Origin: Dehalococcoidales bacterium
GTDB taxonomy: Bacteria; Chloroflexota; Dehalococcoidia; Dehalococcoidales; RBG-16-60-22
DNA: 12,486 bases
NCBI GenBank assembly: GCA_030628245.1
Contig: DAOVRI010000032.1
Location: 1-12,486 of the forward strand
Direction of reading: 5' to 3'
Part shown: piece after piece, positions 1 through 6,998 of the stretch
Position numbering within the stretch: the stretch's first letter is position 1
Layout: the number at the start of each line of letters is the position of its first letter
The notes under the pieces: model-generated
What the model was told of the DNA's origin: nothing
The model's input: only the letters and a program-made list of their open reading frames with translations
The model's database searches: none
Translations under genes and position numbers: made by a program

Positions 1-702
1 CTCCACGGGCGTGATGGTGACAATCACGGTCGGCAGCTCGCTGTTGAAACGGGAGGTCAGCAGCTGGTCGAGCTTTTCTTTAGCCCAGGCGGTGCCGGAC
101 TGAGCGCCGAGGTCGTCCAAGACAAGCAGCGGGGCGTTACGAACCTGGTCGAAGAACTCATCATAGGGCACCTCACTGTCGGGATTGAAAGAAGAACGCA
201 GGTGGTCGAGGAGGTCGGGGGCAGTGATAAAGAGAGCCGGGTGACCGTTCTTGATGCGTTCGTTGACGATGGCCGCCGCCAGGTGAGTCTTGCCGCTGCC
301 GCTGGGGCCACCCAGCACCAGCCAGCCCTCGGGCCCGGCGGCGAATGCTCTGGCGGCCTGGTAGGCGCGACCGAACCGTTCCTGGCTCCCCTTACTGCCA
401 CTTCTTCCCCCCGGCTCCATATTGTCGAAGGTGAAGCGGGCCAGCGAGCCTAGGTTGCTGTACCGCTTCAGTCGGTTCCGGCGGTCGCTGTCCTGTTCCT
501 TTTTGGTACACTGGCAGGGAATGACCTGGCTGTAGTCCGGCTGCCCCGAGGGTAACCGGGGATGAACGATGCCAGCGCCCTTGCAGACAGGACAGTCAGA
601 GGCTACCGGGGTCTCTTCATCGTCGCCGGACCATGTGTCCATATCTTTGTTTGATGTACTTGTCCGGGTCTGTCTTTTTAGAATCTCGCTGATATGTTCC
701 AT
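1..702 (-). CDS. DnaC/DnaI-like AAA+ helicase loader (3' end beyond window)
   Basis: This is probably the ATPase that loads the replicative helicase DnaB at origins or stalled forks. The visible 234 residues start MEHISEILKR, then have a zinc-binding-like set of cysteines (C37, C40, C63, C65; CPVC...PCQC). A Walker A motif follows at about 132-139 (GPSGSGKT) and a Walker B at 192-197 (LLVLDD). The protein runs off the left edge just after the sensor-1 region (TVIVTITP). I chose the ATG at 702 because MEHISEIL resembles the amphipathic N-terminus of DnaC-like loaders and GAAGG lies 8 bases upstream. The ATG at 642 would remove 20 residues and has no ribosome binding site. The gene overlaps the upstream DnaD-like gene by 86 bases in another frame. 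IstB, the transposon ATPase of the same family, is an alternative, but the zinc motif and the neighbouring dnaB argue against it. Sensor-1 has Thr where Asn is common. Confidence 0.85.
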   Translation of the reverse strand, partial: MEHISEILKRQTRTSTSNKDMDTWSGDDEETPVASDCPVCKGAGIVHPRLPSGQPDYSQVIPCQCTKKEQDSDRRNRLKRYSNLGSLARFTFDNMEPGGRSGSKGSQERFGRAYQAARAFAAGPEGWLVLGGPSGSGKTHLAAAIVNERIKNGHPALFITAPDLLDHLRSSFNPDSEVPYDEFFDQVRNAPLLVLDDLGAQSGTAWAKEKLDQLLTSRFNSELPTVIVTITPVE

Positions 703-1333
703 CACTCCTGCCTTCTGTTGCCCAGCGTGCTAGAATTGCCGAGATATAACTCCATTTATGTATACTCTGGTTAACCGCCTCTTTAATAGCGTCACGAATC
801 CAGTCCGGCGGGTACTGTTTCTCAGCGTCACGTAATTGTTCAGCAATCATCGGGTCCAACATACCAATGTTATCTTCATAGAGTTTAAATATATTAGGCT
901 GCTCCTCGGGCTCAACATAAGCCGTTTCCCTAGCTTTCAGTCCGGCCAGCTTGAGCTCACCGCTCTCGATTTTCGCCACCGTCTGGCGGTCGGAAGTGGT
1001 ATTCAGAAAATAGACATCCTCGGAATTTCCGCCTCTATCCAGCTCCAGATGGATTAACGTACCACGCTCGGCAGCCATTTTCAGAGCGTTGCGCAATATT
1101 TCTTCAGTCGACCCCTTAACCCCCTGGAGACTGTCCATCAGGCCGGCATTCCCCAGCAGCTCCCCGTAGCTCACGTAGCGCGGGTGTCCCTTTTTGCGGT
1201 AGAGCGCCGCCATAACGTGCAGGGTCGTTTTCAGCTCGGCCATGTCCGTTATCCGGGGCAGCAGGCTGCTGAAAAAGACGTTGGGGATGGAGGTAAACTC
1301 CATCCTGGCGGGGAATCCCTGAAACTCCTTCAT
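617..1333 (-). CDS. DnaD-domain replication initiation protein
   Basis: The protein has 238 residues and probably helps remodel origin DNA and load DnaB. Residues of about 27-110 look like a winged-helix DNA-binding half (start near FSSLLPRITDMAELKTTLHV). Residues 147-207 fit the DnaD/phage-associated domain: NIFKLYEDNIGML at 147-159, and the diagnostic YISAILARW near 196-204. The C-terminus is basic (DPDKYIKQRYGHMVRRR), a tail type I associate with DnaD-like proteins. The start ATG overlaps the dnaB stop as ATGA, so translation is probably coupled. A second Met at residue 11 (MEFTSIPN) is an equally possible start, because no clear Shine-Dalgarno was seen for either. Its last 86 bases also encode the start of the DnaC-like gene. 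Naming it DnaD itself would be too strong, because the family includes many phage and Chloroflexota paralogues. Confidence 0.82.
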   Translation of the reverse strand: MKEFQGFPARMEFTSIPNVFFSSLLPRITDMAELKTTLHVMAALYRKKGHPRYVSYGELLGNAGLMDSLQGVKGSTEEILRNALKMAAERGTLIHLELDRGGNSEDVYFLNTTSDRQTVAKIESGELKLAGLKARETAYVEPEEQPNIFKLYEDNIGMLDPMIAEQLRDAEKQYPPDWIRDAIKEAVNQSIHKWSYISAILARWATEGRSDGTYQRDSKKTDPDKYIKQRYGHMVRRR

Positions 1334-2706
1334 AGCAAAGTCGGCTCCACGCTGCCGAGGCTTTCAAATTTAGCCAGGTTATGCCGGAAACGCATCTTTA
1401 TGCGGCCGGTCGGCCCGTTGCGGTGCTTGGCGATAATAACATCGGCTTCCTCACGGGGGTATTCACGGTCGGGGTGGGCGGCAATCCATTCCTCTTCAGT
1501 CTTGTAGTAATACTCGTCGCGATAGATAAAGAGGACAACATCCGCGTCCTGCTCGATGCTGCCGCTTTCACGGAGGTCGGAAAGCTGGGGTTCGTGGGAG
1601 GCGCGCCACTCCACGGCACGACTGAGCTGCGATACCGCCAGCACCGGGGCATTAATTTCGCGGGCCAGTGCCTTGAGCGACCGGGAGATATAGCTGATTT
1701 CCTGCACCCGGTTCTCTCCCCTGACCCCTTCCCCCTGCATCAGCTGGAGATAGTCGATAATAACCATATCAATACCGCGCTCGTAGTTGAGGCGGAGCGC
1801 CTTGCTGCGCATCTCCGCCATACGGAGCATCGGGGTGTCGTCAACATAAATGGGCGCTTCCGACAGGACGCCCGTAGCCTCCATGACCCGCCTTTCCTCG
1901 TCCTCGGTGTGCTGCCCGAAGCGCACCCGCCGGGAGTTGACCCCGGACTCGCTGGACAGGAGGCGCAGCACCAGGGAGTCGCGCGCCATCTCCGCGCTGA
2001 AGTGGGCAACGCATGCCCGGTGCTCAACGGCGGCGTTACGGGCAATGTTCAGCGCCAGGCTGGTCTTCCCCATGCTGGGCCGACCGGCGATAATAATGAG
2101 GTCGGCACGCTGGAAGCCGCCTAAAAACTCGTCCAGGCCGGGAAAACTGGAGAGCACGTAAGGTAACTCTTCGGGGCGTTCCTCGGTTGACGGCGGCGCT
2201 ACCTCGAAATACTTGTCCAGCACCTGCCGGATATGGGTAAGGTCGCCGGTGCCCTGCCCGCGACGCAGCTTGAACAGTATGCTTTCGGCCTTGGCCAGGC
2301 TATCCTCGACGTCCGGGCCGGCCTCATAGCCGATGGCCGAGATACGGTCGCCGGAGCTTATCATCTGGCGCATTACCGAAAGCCGGTAGACAATCCGGGC
2401 GTAGTGCTCGATATCCAGAGAGGTGGGACAGACGGATATCAGATAGCTGAGCCGGGCGGCACCCCCACATGATTCAAGTCGCCCCTTCTGGGAAAGTTCC
2501 TGCGCCAGAGTCACCTGGTTGATGGCTTCGTCGCGCTCGTAAAGCGCCATGCAGGCCTCGTAAAGCCACTTGTTCTGCTCAAAATAGAAGTCCGCCGACT
2601 GAAGAAAGTCGGCAATCTGAAAAATAGCCGTGCCGTCAATCAGCAGCGAGCCGATGACCGCTTCTTCGGCATCGTTATCATTCGGCGGCAGCCTGACATC
2701 ATTCAC
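1330..2706 (-). CDS. dnaB: Replicative DNA helicase DnaB
   Basis: This 458-residue protein is full length for the hexameric 5'-3' fork helicase. The N-terminal DnaB domain starts near DAEEAVIGSLLID (12-24) and shows PTSLDIEHYARIV (about 94-106). The RecA-like core has PGLDEFLGGFQRADLIIIAG, Walker A GRPSMGKTS at 208-216, Walker B MVIIDYLQLM ending in D318, then SQLSRAVEWR and SDLRESGSIEQDADV. Near the C-terminus HRNGPTG (428-434) matches the arginine-finger region. The motif usually read FSLEMS is FSAEMA here, which is conservative. No intein is present. The start is a GTG inside the end of rplI (8-base overlap), with GGAG 10 bases upstream. It is the second gene of the rplI operon, directly ahead of the DnaD-like and DnaC-like partners. 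Confidence 0.97.
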   Translation of the reverse strand: MNDVRLPPNDNDAEEAVIGSLLIDGTAIFQIADFLQSADFYFEQNKWLYEACMALYERDEAINQVTLAQELSQKGRLESCGGAARLSYLISVCPTSLDIEHYARIVYRLSVMRQMISSGDRISAIGYEAGPDVEDSLAKAESILFKLRRGQGTGDLTHIRQVLDKYFEVAPPSTEERPEELPYVLSSFPGLDEFLGGFQRADLIIIAGRPSMGKTSLALNIARNAAVEHRACVAHFSAEMARDSLVLRLLSSESGVNSRRVRFGQHTEDEERRVMEATGVLSEAPIYVDDTPMLRMAEMRSKALRLNYERGIDMVIIDYLQLMQGEGVRGENRVQEISYISRSLKALAREINAPVLAVSQLSRAVEWRASHEPQLSDLRESGSIEQDADVVLFIYRDEYYYKTEEEWIAAHPDREYPREEADVIIAKHRNGPTGRIKMRFRHNLAKFESLGSVEPTLL

Positions 2707-3559
2707 CCGATTCTTTCTCCTTCTCTTCCGCCTCTTCTACCTTAGTCTCAGCTTCATCTACTTTAGCCTTGGCTTCCGCTACTTTCTTTTTCTTGGTCGA
2801 TTTCGCCTTAGACTTCTTTTCCACTTTCTTAGCCTTCTCCGGCTTCTCTTCCGCCTCTTCTACCTTAGTCTCAACTTCCTCAGCTTTGGCTTCCGCTTTC
2901 TTCGTCTTCTTCGCCGATTTCGCCTTAGACTTCTTTTCCGCTTTCTTAGCCTTCTTCGGCTTCTCTTCCGCCACTTCTACCTTAGTCTCAACTTCCTCTA
3001 CTTTAGCCTTAACTTCCTCAGCTTTGGCTTCCGCTTTCTTCGTCTTCTTCGTCGATTTCGCCTTAGACTTCTTTTCCGCTTTCTTAGCCTTCTCCGGCTT
3101 CTCTTCCGCCACTTCGTCCGATATTACGTTAACCTTAATGACGGCCGTGATATCATGAGTGAACCTGACGGTTACGTCGTGACTGCCAAGCTGGCGAATC
3201 GGCTCGGCTATCTCTATTTTCTTCTTGTCGACCTCATGGCCGGCGCTTTTACCTAATTCTTCGGCGATATCGGCGGCGGTAACCGAACCATAGAGCTTCT
3301 CACTTTCTCCTACCCTGGCCTTGATGGTAATCTCAACTTCGTTTATCTTTTCCGCCAGCCCGGCCATCTCGGCTTCTTCAAGCTCACGCTGCTTGATTTT
3401 CTTTTTCAGTTGCGATTCCATTGCCACCGCGGCCTGCGAATTGGCCACCACCACCAGCTTGCGGGGCAACAGATAATTCCTGGCGTAGCCGTCGGCCACC
3501 ACTCTGGTCTGGCCGACCCTGGCGACGTTGGGGACATCCTCGATAAAAATAACCTTCAC
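2699..3559 (-). CDS. rplI: Ribosomal protein bL9 with a long Lys/Glu/Ala repeat tail
   Basis: Residues 1-147 are a complete bL9, a 23S rRNA-binding protein of the large subunit. The N-domain has MKVIFIEDVPNVARVG and the signature VADGYARNYLLPRKL (21-35), followed by the long connecting helix (about 45-75). The C-domain has LYGSVTAADIAEEL and HDVTVRFTHDITAVIKVNV. The usual length is about 148 residues, so residues 150-286 are extra. They consist almost only of K, E, A, V, S and T in three imperfect repeats beginning AEEKPxKAKK. The frame is clean, with no sign of a frameshift into noncoding DNA. The GTG start has AAGGAG 6 bases upstream. The gene leads the operon that continues into dnaB. The tail resembles histone-H1-like, nucleic-acid-binding or solubility tails; its role is unknown. 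Confidence 0.95.
   Translation of the reverse strand: MKVIFIEDVPNVARVGQTRVVADGYARNYLLPRKLVVVANSQAAVAMESQLKKKIKQRELEEAEMAGLAEKINEVEITIKARVGESEKLYGSVTAADIAEELGKSAGHEVDKKKIEIAEPIRQLGSHDVTVRFTHDITAVIKVNVISDEVAEEKPEKAKKAEKKSKAKSTKKTKKAEAKAEEVKAKVEEVETKVEVAEEKPKKAKKAEKKSKAKSAKKTKKAEAKAEEVETKVEEAEEKPEKAKKVEKKSKAKSTKKKKVAEAKAKVDEAETKVEEAEEKEKESGE
2723..3109 (-). repeat. Imperfect tandem repeat encoding the L9 tail
   Basis: Three copies of a coding repeat lie in tandem. They begin at about 3109, 2971 and 2854 (minus strand), with unit lengths of 138 and 117 bases and a partial third copy. Each unit encodes AEEKPxKAKKxEKKSKAKS, then a basic TKK/AKK stretch, then an acidic AEEVxTKVEE part. Units 1 and 2 differ by a 21-base in-frame indel (KAKVEEV), so they have probably duplicated and slipped in frame. 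Confidence 0.85.
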
Positions 3560-3587
3560 TACCTACTCCTTTTACTGATTACTGCTC

Positions 3588-3618
3588 ATTATACTTTAGT
3601 ATATAGAAAACGCGTCAA
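3588..3618 (-). promoter_or_regulatory. Candidate sigma-70-type promoter for the rplI-dnaB operon
   Basis: On the minus strand a TTGACG hexamer (3613-3618) and a perfect TATAAT (3588-3593) are separated by 19 bases. The pair sits in the 117-base gap between trxB and rplI, about 30 bases upstream of the rplI start. The spacer is longer than the usual 16-18, so the call is moderate. No GC-rich terminator for trxB was seen in the same gap. Confidence 0.45.
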
Positions 3619-3676
3619 TACCCATCCAAGCGTATTGCCAAGAAAATTTTAAGGATTTTTCTATAAAAACTTATAT

Positions 3677-4603
3677 CTACCCCGTGATATATTTCTCGGC
3701 ACCGATGCCGGCCACGGCGCCATCACCGGTGGCGGCGATAACCTGCCGGATAGAGTTGCTGCGTATGTCACCGGCGGCAAAGATGCCGGGAACACTGGTC
3801 TCCATCTTTTCGTTGGTAATAATGGTGCCGATGTCATCCAGTTTTACGATACCCTTGAGATAACTGGTATTTGGCCTGAAACCGACGGACATGAACACCC
3901 CGGAGACATCAAGGACGGTTTTCTTTTTGGTCTTAACATTACTTACCCTGACCCTGTCAACGAAGGTATCACCGGCGATTTCCTCAAGCACGCTATCCCA
4001 CAGGATATCAATCTTCGGCTCGGCGAAGGCTTTTTCCTGCAGAATTTTGGTGGCGCGAAGCTCGTCGCGACGGTGTATGACGGTTACCCTGAAAGCGAAC
4101 CTGGTAAGCTCGATGGCTTCCGTAATAGCGGCGTTGCCGCCCCCCACCACAGCCACCGCCTTGTCCCGGAAGAAGGGGCCGTCGCAGGTAGCGCAGTAAG
4201 AGACGCCTTTGCCGGTATATTCGGCCTCGCCGGGCACGCCGAGTTTGTGCCGCTCCAAGCCTCCAGCGATGATAACAGCCTTAGCCGTAAAGTCGCCCTG
4301 AGAAGTCCTGACCGCCTTCTGCCCACCCTTTATGTCAATACCAGTGACCTCGGCAACGAGTGTTTCCAGTCCGAACTTCGTCGCCTGCTTATGCATCGCT
4401 TCGGCCAAATCAATGCCGCTGATACTCTCGGCAAAACCGGGGTAGTTCTCCACCCATTCGGCGTTGATTATCTGACCGCCGACCGCCCCCCTCTCGATAA
4501 GGAGGCTGCTCAGCCTGGCCCGGGCGGTATAAATACCCGCACTGAGTCCGGCAGGCCCGCCACCAATAATGACGATGTCATACTTCTTCGGGGACTTCAC
4601 CAA
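3677..4603 (-). CDS. trxB: Thioredoxin-disulfide reductase
   Basis: This 308-residue flavoprotein moves electrons from NAD(P)H through FAD to thioredoxin. It shows the FAD-binding GGGPAG (14-19), the redox-active CATC (137-140), a second nucleotide-binding GGGNAA (154-159) followed by HRRDELRA (177-184) typical of NADPH preference, and the C-terminal FAD motif GIFAAGDIR. Length is normal for low-molecular-weight TrxB. The start shown is TTG, with a GGTGA-type ribosome binding site 5 bases upstream. The adjacent GTG, giving MKSPKKYD, is equally possible. Its substrate gene trxA lies 44 bases upstream on the same strand, so the two are probably cotranscribed. A ferredoxin- or other-dependent variant is unlikely because the HRR motif is kept. 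Confidence 0.95.
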   Translation of the reverse strand: MVKSPKKYDIVIIGGGPAGLSAGIYTARARLSSLLIERGAVGGQIINAEWVENYPGFAESISGIDLAEAMHKQATKFGLETLVAEVTGIDIKGGQKAVRTSQGDFTAKAVIIAGGLERHKLGVPGEAEYTGKGVSYCATCDGPFFRDKAVAVVGGGNAAITEAIELTRFAFRVTVIHRRDELRATKILQEKAFAEPKIDILWDSVLEEIAGDTFVDRVRVSNVKTKKKTVLDVSGVFMSVGFRPNTSYLKGIVKLDDIGTIITNEKMETSVPGIFAAGDIRSNSIRQVIAATGDGAVAGIGAEKYITG

Positions 4604-4647
4604 CTATCTCACCCCCTTTACCACTCAAGTCTTACGTCTTACTCCGA

Positions 4648-4971
4648 TTACAGAGCCGCATCAAGGCTCTTCTTCAATTCTTCCTTGGGACGGAAGCCGA
4701 TAATCGTGTCGACAGGCTTTCCTTCTTTAAAGAGCATCAGTGTAGGAATGCTCATAATACCGTATTGGCTGGCAATCCTGGGATTATTGTCAACATTGAC
4801 CTCGACGAAGCTCACCTCGCCGTCATACTCTTCCGCCAGTTGCTCAACAACAGGCGCCACCATCCGGCACGGCCCGCACCAGGGCGCCCAGAAGTCGACC
4901 AGTACCGGTGTCTCCGCCTGTAATACTAATTCATTAAATTTTGCTTCTTCAATTTCCACTGGCTTGCTCAT
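4648..4971 (-). CDS. trxA: Thioredoxin
   Basis: A 107-residue cytoplasmic dithiol protein that reduces protein disulfides. The active site is WCGPC (31-35), the buried Asp is in VDFWAPW (D26), and the cis-proline is in SIPT (P76). These and the length are canonical. The ATG has a strong GGGAGG 6 bases upstream, lying inside the end of plsX, whose coding sequence overlaps trxA by 23 bases in another frame. Translational coupling to plsX is likely. TrxB downstream is the matching reductase. Confidence 0.97.
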   Translation of the reverse strand: MSKPVEIEEAKFNELVLQAETPVLVDFWAPWCGPCRMVAPVVEQLAEEYDGEVSFVEVNVDNNPRIASQYGIMSIPTLMLFKEGKPVDTIIGFRPKEELKKSLDAAL

Positions 4972-5962
4972 AGTGTCCCTCCCTTACTTTTTCGGTTATG
5001 CCACGTTCTACAGTCTCCTTGGCGAGACCGATGGCATTCTTGATAGCTTTGGCCTGGCTGCGGCCGTGCGCGATAATGACATTGCCGTTCACGCCGAGGA
5101 GACAGGCCCCGCCGTACTCGGTGTAGTCCATTTTTTTCGTCCAGGAACCCAGCCCGATATCACGGAGCAGGTCGCGCGCCCGGAGTCGCGAGACGCTGGA
5201 AAAAACATGCCCCAGCTGCCTTACCGAGGTTAAGAAATTGTCGTTGAAACCCTCGATGGTCTTGAGGATAACATTGCCGGTAAAGCCATCGGTCACGAAG
5301 ACATCGGAGGTTCTCTTGATAATATCATGCCCTTCCATATTGCCGATGAAATTAATATCGGCTGCGTTTTTTAGAAGATTGTAGGTCTCCCGGGTCAGAC
5401 GATTGCCCTTGCCCTCCTCGGCGCCGTTGCTGAGAAGGCCGACGCGCGGCGATTCGATATTGAGAAGGTATTTGCTGTAAATAGAACCCAGCCTGGCGAA
5501 CTCCAGAAGGTGCTCCGGACGACAATCAGAATTGGCGCCGGCATCCACCAGTAACGCCGGGAAGGACGATATGGTATCCAGAAAACAGCCGATGGCCGCC
5601 CGGTTGACCCCGTTCGCCCTGCCGAGAGAGAGCAGCGCCGACGCCACCACCGCCCCGGTATTCCCCGCCGAAACAAAAGCCTGGGCACCGCCGCTCTTGA
5701 GCAGATTAATGCCGACCACGATTGACGAGTTAGGCTTTTTTTGAATCGCCTTAATCGGGTGCTCTTTATAATCGATAACCTGCTTGGCGTCAACGATGGT
5801 AACAGGGACTTTACCCGGAGCTTTTTCCGCCAGTTTACGGAGCACGCTCCTCCGGCCCACCAGGACAATCTCTACCCCGTATTCCTGGGCCGCCTTTATG
5901 GCCCCCTTGACCATTTCGTGCGGAGCGTAGTCGCCCCCGGCAGCATCAACCGCAATTTTCAT
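4949..5962 (-). CDS. plsX: Phosphate acyltransferase PlsX
   Basis: This 337-residue enzyme converts acyl-ACP and phosphate to acyl-phosphate, the donor used by PlsY in phosphatidic acid synthesis. It is a peripheral membrane enzyme. Family motifs are present in order: MKIAVDAAGGDYAP (1-14), SAGNTGA (98-104), VDAGAN (139-144), LLSNGAEEGKGN (176-187), VTDGFTGN (223-230) and YGGACLLGVNG (283-293). The N-terminal motif usually reads DAMGGD, and the Met is Ala here. Phosphate acetyl/butyryltransferases are the distant alternative, but the motif set is PlsX. It starts 9 bases after the activase stop, with only a weak ribosome binding site, so coupling to the upstream gene is plausible. It is not followed here by fabD/fabH/acpP, its common partners, but by trxA. 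Confidence 0.95.
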   Translation of the reverse strand: MKIAVDAAGGDYAPHEMVKGAIKAAQEYGVEIVLVGRRSVLRKLAEKAPGKVPVTIVDAKQVIDYKEHPIKAIQKKPNSSIVVGINLLKSGGAQAFVSAGNTGAVVASALLSLGRANGVNRAAIGCFLDTISSFPALLVDAGANSDCRPEHLLEFARLGSIYSKYLLNIESPRVGLLSNGAEEGKGNRLTRETYNLLKNAADINFIGNMEGHDIIKRTSDVFVTDGFTGNVILKTIEGFNDNFLTSVRQLGHVFSSVSRLRARDLLRDIGLGSWTKKMDYTEYGGACLLGVNGNVIIAHGRSQAKAIKNAIGLAKETVERGITEKVREGHYEQASGN

Positions 5963-5971
5963 ATCTTTCAG

Positions 5972-6946
5972 CTAATCTCCCTGACTAATAACACTTTCTT
6001 CCCACATGTCGCATTGTCCTCCCCAGCAGGCGATAACCCGGTCGCCCTCTGAAATCCGGACGATTTCACAGGCGGTGGGACAGGCCTGGCATTCGAACGA
6101 CGAGGTCTGGTACTCAATTTCGCTGACGCCGAATCCCTTGAACCGGCAGCCGTTATGGCTAACAGCGGCACGCTCATGCACCAGCAGGGCCACGCCGATA
6201 GCCCCCATGACCTCATGGTGGGGAGGCACGATTACCTCCGTTTTAAGCTCCTCCCGCAGCGCCCTGACGATACCCTGATTAAAGGCAACCCCTCCCTGAA
6301 AGAGCACGGGCGGCTGTATATCCTTATGCGAGCCGACATCGCTCAAGTAGTTGCGTACCAGCGCGCGGCAGAGTCCGTAAATAATGTCGTCGACATTATG
6401 TCCCGTCTGCTGCTTGTGCACCATGTCCGACTCGGCGAAGACGGTGCAGCGACCGGAAATACGAACCGAGTCGCCGCCGAGCAACGCCCGCCGTGATAAT
6501 TCCTCGATGCTCATGTTAAGTCGGCCCGCCTGGTGGTCAAGGAAGCTGCCGGTACCAGCGGCGCACACGGTGTTCATACCGAAGTCGGTAACCATGCCGT
6601 CCCGTATAATGATAATCTTGCTGTCCTGCCCACCGATTTCAATGACCGTCTGCACTTCCGGGACATATTCAATTGCCGCCACAGCCTGGCAGGTGATTTC
6701 GTTTTTAACAAGGTCAGCCCCAACGACAGCCCCGGCCAGGTAGCGGGCGCTGCCGGTGGTAGCCACGCCCTTAATTTCAGTATCCGGCGGTAACTGCTGC
6801 CCGATTTGCCTTAATCCCTGCTGCACCATGTCCACGGGCCTGCCGCCGGTAGGCAGGTACAAACTGGCCATCAAATCGTCAGCCGCGTTCAGCACAGCGA
6901 ACTTGGTGGTAACGGACCCGACATCAATACCCAGATAGGCTTCCAT
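5972..6946 (-). CDS. BadF/BadG/BcrA/BcrD-type activase with C-terminal Cys cluster
   Basis: An ASKHA-fold ATPase of the family that activates 2-hydroxyacyl-CoA dehydratases and benzoyl-CoA reductases. It does so by ATP-driven injection of one electron from a [4Fe-4S] cluster shared by a homodimer. Seen: phosphate-binding GIDVGSVTTK (6-15), VATTGSARYLAG (61-72), IEIGGQDSKI (102-111), and the two cluster ligands in NTVCAAGTGSFLD (C128) and SGRCTVFAESDMV (C167). FQGGVAFNQGIVRAL follows at about 216-230. Residues of about 262-324 form an extension with five cysteines (C286, C289, C293, C307, C312) absent from the short HgdC type. No dehydratase or reductase subunit lies in the window, so the target is unknown. 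The ATG is preceded only by a weak GAGAG. It could instead act on another corrinoid or redox enzyme. Confidence 0.85.
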   Translation of the reverse strand: MEAYLGIDVGSVTTKFAVLNAADDLMASLYLPTGGRPVDMVQQGLRQIGQQLPPDTEIKGVATTGSARYLAGAVVGADLVKNEITCQAVAAIEYVPEVQTVIEIGGQDSKIIIIRDGMVTDFGMNTVCAAGTGSFLDHQAGRLNMSIEELSRRALLGGDSVRISGRCTVFAESDMVHKQQTGHNVDDIIYGLCRALVRNYLSDVGSHKDIQPPVLFQGGVAFNQGIVRALREELKTEVIVPPHHEVMGAIGVALLVHERAAVSHNGCRFKGFGVSEIEYQTSSFECQACPTACEIVRISEGDRVIACWGGQCDMWEESVISQGD

Positions 6947-6972
6947 AATTTCTCTCTAACGCTAATATTCCC

Positions 6973-6993
6973 CGCCCCTCTTAAACGCCCCTC
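6973..6993. repeat. Short direct repeat between activase and M20 gene
   Basis: The octamer CGCCCCTC occurs twice (6973-6980 and 6986-6993), 13 bases apart, in the 52-base gap. It is too short to assign a function. It shares the GCCCCTC core with the hairpin at 8377-8396. Confidence 0.4.
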
Positions 6994-6998
6994 AAGGG

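Noticed and set aside
1..702. IstB transposition protein, implying an insertion sequence
   Set aside because: No IstA, no terminal repeats, and the gene overlaps a replication operon; the N-terminal cysteine motif fits DnaC-like loaders.
1381..2124. Plus-strand 247-codon open frame
   Set aside because: It lies antisense to the conserved DnaB core; long antisense frames are common in GC-rich codons.
2630..3256. Plus-strand 208-codon frame rich in Leu, Phe and Arg that looks like a membrane protein
   Set aside because: It is the antisense of the Lys/Glu repeat tail of L9; its periodic hydrophobic pattern is a mirror of AAG/GAA codons, and it has no ribosome binding site.
4073..5233. Plus-strand 386-codon open frame
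   Set aside because: It runs antisense through trxB, trxA and plsX, all with intact family motifs. Its translation is low in structure and resembles no family I know.
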